NCBI GenBank assembly: GCA_035542475.1
Contig: DATKLL010000189.1
Location: 14,060-78,059 of the forward strand
Direction of reading: 5' to 3'
DNA length: 64,000 nt
DNA from: DATKLL01 sp035542475
Lineage (GTDB): Bacteria; Desulfobacterota; Syntrophia; Syntrophales; UBA2185
The notes under the pieces are model-generated. The model was given only the letters and a program-made list of their open reading frames with translations. It ran no database searches and was not told where the DNA came from. This document shows, in pieces, positions 57,553 to 64,000 of the stretch (position 1 is its first letter; each line of letters opens with the position of its first letter). The position numbers were made by a program, and so were the translations under genes.

Positions 57553-59976
57553 TTACGCCTTGCCCTTTTTCTCTTTCAGACTCTGCTTGGTTTTTTCAAT
57601 CTCCTCGAGGGTAACACTTTGCCTGATTTGTTCCATGCGGTCCATGACCTGCTGGAAGCGAAGGCCTTCCGCCGCGCTGATCCACTCCAGCCCGAGCCTT
57701 TCGGAGCGGAGCCCTAATTTTTCCATTCTCTTCCAGATCCTTTTCATGCGCCGCTCCGTCCATTGATTGGCATTGATATAATGGCAGTCGCCGATATGGC
57801 ACCCGGAAACGAGGACTACCGGAGCCCCCATCTCAAAGGCGCGCCAGATAAACTTTTCATGCACCCGGCCCGAGCACATGGTCCGTATCAGGCGGGTGTT
57901 GGGCGGGTAGAGGAGACGTGAGACGCCGGCGAAATCCGCACCCGCATAGGAACACCAGTTGCAAGCGAAGACAAGGATTCGTTTGGCCGCGTCTTTATCC
58001 AGGATCGCATCGATCTGGGCCTCGATCTGCGCATCGGTGAAATGATTCATGGAAATGGCAAGAACAGGGCATTCCGCCGCACAGGTTCCGCAGCCCGCGC
58101 ATGCAGCTTCAATAACCTCTGCCGCCGTCTTCGCCTTCGTGTCCACGCTTATGGCGTGATATGGGCATACCTTTGCACACACGCCGCAGGAAGTACAAAG
58201 TTCCGTATCTACCTGTGCAGTGATAGCCTCTACAGCGAGCGTACCAGGATTCATAAGACGCATGGCCCTGGCAACGGCCGCGGACGCCTGGGTAACCGAG
58301 TCTTTTATGTCCTTGGGTCCTTCGGCACAGCCCGCAAAAAATATTCCACGGGTGGCCGAATCCACGGGCTGCAGCTTCGGATGGGCCTCAAGGTAGAAGC
58401 CGTCCGGTGTTGTCTGTAAAGCGAGCATCTCCTGTATTACCTTCATATCCGCAGTCGGTTCAAGTCCGACAGCGAGGACAACCATCTCAGCGCGGTGGGT
58501 ATCCAGCTTATTTGTTGCTGTGTTTTCCACCGTCAGGATCAGGTTCCCGCTGGCGGCATCCTGCTTTATGTCACCGGGCAGGCCTCGAATATAGCGGACA
58601 CCCATACCCTTGCTTCTCCGGAACAGGTCTTCGAACCCTTTGCCGAAGGCCCGGATATCAATGTAAAACACCTCAATCTCCATTTCCGGATAATGCTCTT
58701 TCAGCATGATCGTGCTCTTCACCGTATTCATGCAGCAGATGTTCGAGCAGTAAGGCCGGCCCCGCCGCTGTGAACGCGACCCTACACACTGGATGAAGGC
58801 AACTGATTTCGGGACTCTGCCGTCCGTCAAACGGATGACCTTACCGCTGGTAGGTCCGCCGGCATTGATCAGGCGCTCCAGCTCCATGCTCGTCAGCACG
58901 TTCTCAAAACGCGCATATCCGTATTCGTCGAGGATGCGCGGATCATAGGGTTCCATCCCTGTGGCTACGATGATGGTGCCTACATCAAACTCCAGTTCCT
59001 CATCATTCATGTCAAAGTCAATGCAGCGCTTCTTACAGGCTTCAATGCATTTCCCGCAGATGATGGGGTTATGGCCGAGGCACTGGGTGATATCCACGGC
59101 ATAGGCCGAAGGGACTGCCTGCGGAAACGGTGAATAGATGGCCCTGCGGGAGTTCAGTCCCATGTTGAACTCGTCGGGAACGATCACCGGACACACGGGA
59201 ACGCAGTCTCCGCAGGCCGTGCATTCCTTCTCACTTACGTACCTTGCTCTTTTCAGGATGCGCACATGGAAGTTCCCCACAAAGCCCGTGATCTCCTTTA
59301 CTTCACTCATCGTCAGCAGCGTAATGTTGGGATGCCGACCGGCATCCGTCATCTTCGGCCCGAGTATTCAGATGGAACAGTCCATAGTGGGAAACGTCTT
59401 GTCCAGTCTGGCCATGATACCGCCGATACTGGGCTGTTTCTCGACGAGTATTACCTTATACCCCGCATCCGCTAAGTCGAGGGCGGCCTGAATGCCTGCC
59501 ACACCGCCTCCTATAACAAGTGTGGCTGGCGTAACCTGGACGTCCATTTCCGTTTGTGCGTTAAGCAGGCGTACGCGTGCCACTGCCGCGCGCACCAGGT
59601 CCCTGGCCTTGGCTGTAGCCTCCACGGCATCGTGGCTGTGAACCCATGAGCATTGTTCGCGGATGTTCGCCATTTCCAGCAAGTAGGGATTAAGTCCCGC
59701 CTCGCTGACACACTGCCGGAACGTTGCCTCATGGAGCCGCGGCGAGCATGACGCAACCACTATACGGTTAAGACCGTATTCCTCTATATCACTCTTGATC
59801 TGGTTCTGACCCGGCCCGGAGCATGTGTAGCCCTGATTGCGGCAAATCACTACACCCGGTAAATTCTCCGCATACTTTGCTACGGCTGCGCAGTCTACCA
59901 CACCGGCGATGTTCGATCCGCACTGGCACACATATACGCCTATTCTGACATCTTCACTTGTCTCTATATCCTTCAT
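57553..59976 (-). CDS. hdrA: HdrA-MvhD fusion with in-frame TGA, predicted selenocysteine HdrA
   Basis: 807 residues when TGA at 59368-59370 is read as selenocysteine (Sec203). The ATG at 59976 has GGAAGGAG close upstream. Order: N-terminal HdrA domain (VYVCQCGSNIAGVVDC), FAD-binding domain (GGGVAGIQAALDLADAGYKV, about 155), PTMDCSI-Sec-ILGPKM where homologues have Cys, ferredoxin pair (CTACGDCVPVCP about 252; CGKCIEACKKRC), second pair (CTSCGVCAKVCP and CAGCGTCAAECP, about 600-635), then an MvhD-like domain from about 660 (CNWCSYAGAD, CSGRVHEKF, GCHIGDCHY). The frame is continuous before and after the TGA with no gap in homology, and a perfect hairpin follows. HdrA is the flavin subunit that bifurcates electrons between a disulfide and ferredoxin; methanogen HdrA is a known selenoprotein. 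Last gene of the Hdr cluster. Confidence 0.9.
59330..59347 (-). promoter_or_regulatory. SECIS hairpin of hdrA
   Basis: GGATGCC and GGCATCC form a perfect 7-bp stem with a GGTC loop. The loop starts 28 bases after the TGA (59368-59370). The loop matches the GGUC core of the well-studied E. coli fdhF SECIS, and the distance lies in the accepted range. Coding sequence constrains the region, but the match is unusually good. Confidence 0.8.
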
Positions 59977-60057
59977 CCTCTCCTTCCTCACAAATAACTT
60001 CAGCACCAGCAAGATAGATGAAACGTCTACCCTGCTGAATTAATCGCCTTTCCCCTT

Positions 60058-61221
60058 CTACCCGCTATATTCGATCTGGTCGGCAAGAACAGACACCAGA
60101 TCCCTTATCTCCATTTTTAACTTTTTCCCTTGCCGGAGCGGATCCCTGATAGTGCAGGTCAGGTGGATCATGCATTTGGGACACGCAGTAACGAGCAGGT
60201 CGGCGCCAGTTGCCCGAGCCTCTTGAAGCCTCTGCACTTGAATCTGCTTGGAATAGGCATCGCAATTTATGAAGCCGCAGTTCCCGCAGCACGTTGCACC
60301 CCTGCCCGAATTTTCCATCTCCAGAAGCTCAATTTCAGGAACAAGGCCGAGCAATTCCCTGGGGCCAGAATAGCGGTTCAGCATGCGTCCAAGCCTGCAT
60401 GGATCCTGGAAGGTTGCCTTCACTTTCATTGGTTTAAAGGCTATCCCTCCGATACGCATTTCCCGCTGCAGGAGGTCCAGGAGCAGCGTTACCTTCATAT
60501 CAAAACCGGGTATGACCCGCGGCATTTGTTCACTAAGAACATGAAAGCATTCGGGACACGAAACAATAATCTCTCTGATTCCGGCATCCTTAAAAGCAGC
60601 ATAGTTCAGCATGCAGAGGGCTTTAAAGTTTTCCGTATCTCCAGACCAGAGCAGATCATGACCGCAGCAGCGCTCGTTCGGCAAGACGACCGGTTTAATG
60701 TCGATGAAGTTCAACAGCCTTATACTGTCTCTCGCGATGGAGAGCGTGTCTACATCGATGCCGGAAAAGAAGACATTGAAGTAGGGAGCACATCCCGTGA
60801 AGAATGCCATGTCGCCGGATGAAGCAACCTGGATGCCCGGATCCAGCCAGTCGAGTCGGTTCTGCTTGAGACCCGGAGACGTCATCATCCTCATCCAGGA
60901 ATGGATGGCACCATCATGCGCCCGGTAACCTTTCAGACTCTTTGTTTCCGCAAGGAGAGTTCGCATCTCCAAAATGAAATTGTTGAAATCGACACCTGAC
61001 GGACAACGTTCGCGACACATGCCGCAGGTCAGACATTCCCAGACGGCGTTTTCGATATAGGCTTCATCTTCCCGCTCGACAATCACCTTGTGCGCCAGAA
61101 GCCGGGGGGAGTACTCCTTACCGGAAAGCCTTCGTGGACACGATGCCGTGCACTTGCCGCATTCCAGGCACTGATAGAGCGACATGTTCACAATCATTTT
61201 GTCGATTCTCGGGTCGTTCAC
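60058..61221 (-). CDS. HdrBC/HdrD-like Fe-S protein with two CCG domains
   Basis: 387 residues from GTG 61221, chosen for its GTGA overlap with the previous gene; an upstream ATG would overlap it by 80 bases. Two 4Fe-4S sites near the N-terminus (CLECGKCTASCP, CLTCGMCRERCP, as in HdrC or GlpC) are followed by two CCG domains: the first with FFTGCAPYF, ERCCGHD and CPECFHV, the second with QDPCRLGRM, CCGNCG and CPKCMIHL. This is the layout of HdrD-like proteins, in which HdrB and HdrC are one chain; the CCG domains hold the non-cubane clusters that cleave a disulfide in methanogens. In a bacterium the natural disulfide is unknown. It lies between the MvhD-like gene and hdrA. Confidence 0.9.
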   Translation of the reverse strand: MNDPRIDKMIVNMSLYQCLECGKCTASCPRRLSGKEYSPRLLAHKVIVEREDEAYIENAVWECLTCGMCRERCPSGVDFNNFILEMRTLLAETKSLKGYRAHDGAIHSWMRMMTSPGLKQNRLDWLDPGIQVASSGDMAFFTGCAPYFNVFFSGIDVDTLSIARDSIRLLNFIDIKPVVLPNERCCGHDLLWSGDTENFKALCMLNYAAFKDAGIREIIVSCPECFHVLSEQMPRVIPGFDMKVTLLLDLLQREMRIGGIAFKPMKVKATFQDPCRLGRMLNRYSGPRELLGLVPEIELLEMENSGRGATCCGNCGFINCDAYSKQIQVQRLQEARATGADLLVTACPKCMIHLTCTIRDPLRQGKKLKMEIRDLVSVLADQIEYSG

Positions 61222-61649
61222 TTCTTCAGCTTCTCCGGTTTCCTGTTGTTTTCCTCCATAAAAGGACCCAACGTCTTTATATCCTCTGCGAACTTCCACA
61301 ATATCTGGACTAACTCATCTTTTTCATGAGCACCGAATGTGCACTCCACTAACCGCTCCTGGCGAATGCCGAGCAGGTGAAGTATCCTGCGTACGCGATG
61401 CACGTTCTCATGCCCCACCTCCGGGCCCGGGCCATAACGGCAATCCTCGTCCTTGCATTCCAGCAGGATCACCCCATCCGCCCCGAACTCAAAGGACCTG
61501 AGGATCAAGGCCTGATTGATACGTCCGATACACATTACACGCACCAGTTGGAAGTTCGGCGGCATTTTCATCCCCGTCATCCCAGCCGCATTATAGCAGG
61601 CGAAAGGACTCCAGTTACAGCATATCCCCAAAATACGGACCGGTTCCAT
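61218..61649 (-). CDS. MvhD/FrhD-like small iron-sulfur subunit
   Basis: 143 residues from ATG 61649, which overlaps the previous stop by one base (TGATG). The MvhD family [2Fe-2S] pattern is partly changed: LGICCNWSPFACYNAAGM in place of the usual CNWCSYAGAD, then VRVMCIGRINQALILRSFEF, GADGVILLECKDEDCRYGPG. MvhD normally connects a hydrogenase to HdrA; here no hydrogenase subunit is adjacent, so the protein probably links the GltD/HdrA-like fusion to the HdrD-like subunit. The following HdrA carries its own canonical MvhD domain, so the cluster has two such modules of different type. Confidence 0.85.
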   Translation of the reverse strand: MEPVRILGICCNWSPFACYNAAGMTGMKMPPNFQLVRVMCIGRINQALILRSFEFGADGVILLECKDEDCRYGPGPEVGHENVHRVRRILHLLGIRQERLVECTFGAHEKDELVQILWKFAEDIKTLGPFMEENNRKPEKLKK

Positions 61650-64000
61650 CACTTCTCCCCAGCCAGTGTTCCTGCCACGATTTCTTCGAGGAGGCAATTG
61701 GTAAAGTACGGCATATCCATGGCCGTCACGGGGCAGCGTCCCACACAGCCGCCGCATCCAACACAGTTGTAGCGAAGTACCTGCGCTGTATAAAAGCCGT
61801 GTTCATTCGGAACCAGCGTCACCGCGTCGAATGGGCATATTTCGACGCAACGTCCGCACCCGCGGCATCTCTCCTTATTGACCTTAGGGCTGAGTTCATG
61901 ATCCTTCAGAAAAGCTTCGGCTGCAGTTGTTGCCACATGCGCAGCCAGGGCAGCACCAGCCTGGAAGGCCGTCACTCTCTTGAGCGTCCTGGGCATCACT
62001 CTGTATATGCCGATCTGGGGGCTGTGGAAGAATTTGAAGTTGTAACGGTAAAACTTCTTGAGGCCGAACATACCCTCGGAAATGGCCAGGGCAAGGACAT
62101 TCAGGTCGGCGAGGCACACAATATCCGCATGGTAATGCTTGCGGACACCATCCTCACGGACCGTAACCGTAAAATCACCGAGGTGGCCATTGATCCCCTC
62201 AATAACAGCTTCCTCAACATGCGTGATGAACTGGCCTGCAATGCGGCTTACGGGTCTTGACCGGATTTCTTTCGGCAGGATGGGATCATCCTTCAGGGAA
62301 CATCGATGAACGAGGCGCACTTTGAACCCCTGCATATTCAGGTTAAGCGCACAACTCAAACCCACTTCCGACCCGCCCAGGATCAGGATCCTGTTTCCGA
62401 TTTTGGTAACACTCTGACGGAGCGGTCCCATAAACCGGGCCCGGATGAATGCCTCCCTCAGAAAGTCGCGCATTCTTGCTACGAGCATATCCTCGGCCCT
62501 ATCCCCGGACTGATACTCGAACTGACCAGCGGCGCCGAGATGATCCTTTATGTTAATCGTTTCGAACCGACATCGGTCGAGGCCGAGCCTGTCAAACAGA
62601 TGGATACGGGCGCGGTTTCTCTGATCGTTGCACGAGATACACTGGAACTCCAGGGGACAGCATACACAGGATGCCAGCACGACCCTGTTCAGTTTATGCT
62701 CACGTACAACCGCGGCAATCCGATCGGCTCCACGGGGATGGCATGCCGAAAAAATTAGTTCGCTGCGTACTACTCCAGGCATCTGCCGCCCCATTTCCTT
62801 TAACCGCTCGAGGGTGCGAGACGGCGCCAGGGTTTCATTACATGTACAGATGAATACGCCAAAACGCAAATCCTGATCACGTTCTACGGACTGTGGCTTA
62901 CCGGGAGGGCTGATTATCCTTAATGGCGAACATTCTGCCATAGCCTGGCCTGCTGAAGCGCTGCCGGCTATCAATACATTCACGAGGTCAGTAGCGTTTC
63001 GGAAGTCTCCTACATGATAAACCGCCTCCTGATCTCTTAAATCCAGGTGGGCTACTTCTTCATCACTGGCAACAATCAGTGTGGGACTAGATATGGTCGT
63101 GATCCGCGGGTTTCTGAAATGATTAATAGCGCCTATTTCACTGCATTCACTTTCGCAGAGGCGGCATTCACAACAGGAACTGCACTGAACGCAGCGCCCT
63201 GCTTCTGTAACCGCCTGTTCCCTGGTGAAGCCCAGTTCCACTTCTTCAAAGTCCCGCCTTCTTATCTTCGGTTGTCTGTGGGTCATCTTTGGCCGCCTCA
63301 TGCGCGGGGTGTCCGCGGAAATCTCTATGTGTTCTCCCGCGCCTCTCGACTCATCCGGCTGCAGTGCCCAGAGGGGAGGCTCTCCTGTAAGATATTCAAC
63401 CACCCTGGCCGCTGCCTGCCTGCCCTGGGCCATGGAACCAACGACGGTATCAGGCCCCGTAACCGCATCTCCGGCAGCAAAAACACCCTGCTGCGATGTA
63501 GATAGTCTTTCATCAACATTGACCCTGCCGCCCCTTCCTATAAAAAATTGACCGCCAAGACCTTTCTCTTCAAGGTGGGACTGCTGTCCTGTCGCAACAA
63601 TGACGGTGTCGGCATACCGGAAAAACTCTGAACCCGCAACCGGTTCCGGTTTTCCCCGTCCGCTTTCATCAAGGGCGCCGAGCTTTATGCGGACCATATC
63701 GAGGCCGGATACTTTTCCTTTTCTCTCAGTAATACGGATTGGCGCTACCAGATATTCAATTTTTACACCTTCTTCGATGGCCGCCTTGATCTCGGAAGCA
63801 TGAGCCGGCATATCTTTGCGTTTCCGGCGGTAGCAGATGGTAACGGTCTTCGCACCCAGCCGGACTGCGGAACGAGCGGCGTCGATCGCGGAGTTTCCGC
63901 CGCCGATGACGACAACGTGCCCATGAACTTTCGGGTCTTTGCCTGTGTTAAAGCTCTTCAGCATCTCAAGAGCGCCAAAGACACCGTTGGTATCTTCACC
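61649..64000 (-). CDS. GltD-like/HdrA-like multidomain flavoprotein (5' end beyond window)
   Basis: At least 783 residues are visible; the frame runs on past 64000 with sequence GEDTNGVFGALEMLKSF. The first part is the NAD(P)H/FAD module of glutamate-synthase small-chain-like proteins (VVVIGGGNSAIDAARSAVRL, ICYRRKRKDMPA, FAAGDAVTGPDTVV). It continues with a Cys-rich Fe-S region (CVQCSSCCECRLCESECSE), an HdrA-like N-terminal domain (FICTCNETLAPSRTLERL, VVLASCVCCPLEFQC), a second Rossmann fold (ILILGGSEVGLSCALNLNMQ) and a C-terminal two-cluster ferredoxin (CRGCGRCVEICP, CVGCGGCVGRCP). It could pass electrons from NAD(P)H through Fe-S centres to the HdrD-like and selenocysteine HdrA subunits. 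First visible gene of the cluster. Confidence 0.85.
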   Translation of the reverse strand, partial: GEDTNGVFGALEMLKSFNTGKDPKVHGHVVVIGGGNSAIDAARSAVRLGAKTVTICYRRKRKDMPAHASEIKAAIEEGVKIEYLVAPIRITERKGKVSGLDMVRIKLGALDESGRGKPEPVAGSEFFRYADTVIVATGQQSHLEEKGLGGQFFIGRGGRVNVDERLSTSQQGVFAAGDAVTGPDTVVGSMAQGRQAAARVVEYLTGEPPLWALQPDESRGAGEHIEISADTPRMRRPKMTHRQPKIRRRDFEEVELGFTREQAVTEAGRCVQCSSCCECRLCESECSEIGAINHFRNPRITTISSPTLIVASDEEVAHLDLRDQEAVYHVGDFRNATDLVNVLIAGSASAGQAMAECSPLRIISPPGKPQSVERDQDLRFGVFICTCNETLAPSRTLERLKEMGRQMPGVVRSELIFSACHPRGADRIAAVVREHKLNRVVLASCVCCPLEFQCISCNDQRNRARIHLFDRLGLDRCRFETINIKDHLGAAGQFEYQSGDRAEDMLVARMRDFLREAFIRARFMGPLRQSVTKIGNRILILGGSEVGLSCALNLNMQGFKVRLVHRCSLKDDPILPKEIRSRPVSRIAGQFITHVEEAVIEGINGHLGDFTVTVREDGVRKHYHADIVCLADLNVLALAISEGMFGLKKFYRYNFKFFHSPQIGIYRVMPRTLKRVTAFQAGAALAAHVATTAAEAFLKDHELSPKVNKERCRGCGRCVEICPFDAVTLVPNEHGFYTAQVLRYNCVGCGGCVGRCPVTAMDMPYFTNCLLEEIVAGTLAGEK

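Noticed and set aside
59350..60012. Reading the HdrA region as two separate genes or as a frameshifted pseudogene
   Set aside because: The two parts are in the same frame, separated only by TGA at a Cys position, with a perfect SECIS-like hairpin; decay would be expected to leave other damage.
61649..64000. Starting the right-edge gene at ATG 63964
   Set aside because: The frame continues upstream to 64000 with sequence typical of GltD-like proteins just before the nucleotide-binding motif, so the true start lies outside the window.

Overview
The window reads as a chromosomal segment of an anaerobic Deltaproteobacterium (Desulfobacterota), probably a sulfate-reducer or syntroph of the Syntrophobacterales/Syntrophia kind. 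The basis is gene content, not a search: a heterodisulfide-reductase (Hdr) electron-transfer cluster, [NiFe]-hydrogenase maturation genes, a giant 2-hydroxyacyl-CoA dehydratase-type activase, a branched-chain amino acid ABC transporter, many PAS-rich hybrid histidine kinases, sigma-54 promoters, and two genes in which an in-frame TGA is best read as selenocysteine. No phage, IS element or CRISPR array was seen.

Layout. 1-6 kb: small redox and secretion genes (a periplasmic OB-fold-like protein, a predicted selenocysteine rhodanese, a TlpA-like thioredoxin) and a hybrid histidine kinase. 6.3-13.7 kb: a leftward operon prkA - yeaH-like (DUF444) - spoVR-like - second PrkA-type AAA+ kinase, with a sigma-54 promoter upstream. 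14.1-17.2 kb: two MORN-repeat proteins, one with a very long coiled coil made of 70-residue repeats. 17.3-20.9 kb: a CBS/PAS hybrid kinase coupled to a double-GAF protein. 21-28 kb: hypD and hypF rightward, then an ATP-grasp ligase, an Fe-S protein, hypB and hypA leftward. 28.4-31.9 kb: DedA, a membrane protein with a bactofilin-like N-terminus, GlmM, DinB. 32.3-37.2 kb: outer-membrane barrel and giant activase, with a sigma-54 promoter. 37.6-43.8 kb: a sigma-54 activator, a 7TMR-DISM kinase and an MFS-acyltransferase fusion coupled by 4-base overlaps, followed on the same strand by a stand-alone B12-binding protein. 44-49.4 kb: DUF2238 protein and livFGMHK. 49.6-54.5 kb: small membrane and hypothetical genes, tRNA-Ala(GGC), tRNA-Leu(CAA), a hot-dog thioesterase. 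54.6-57.5 kb: another PAS hybrid kinase. 57.6-64 kb: a leftward Hdr-type cluster with a GltD/HdrA-like fusion (cut by the window edge), MvhD-like protein, two-CCG-domain Fe-S protein and selenocysteine HdrA-MvhD.

How it fits together. The Hdr cluster, Hyp proteins and CoA-dehydratase activase point to an energy metabolism based on flavin-linked electron transfer, hydrogen and acyl-CoA chemistry. Selenium use links both ends of the window: in HdrA the TGA sits where homologues have Cys and is followed by a perfect 7-bp stem with a GGTC loop, as expected for a bacterial SECIS; in the rhodanese the TGA gives a Cys-x-Sec loop in a predicted periplasmic protein. Sigma-54 control is suggested for the PrkA operon and for the activase, the latter next to a gene for a sigma-54 activator. 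The most unusual items are the exported selenocysteine rhodanese, the Hdr cluster with two different HdrA types, the duplicated PrkA module, and several structured leader regions (5.93-6.0 kb, 25.6-25.8 kb).
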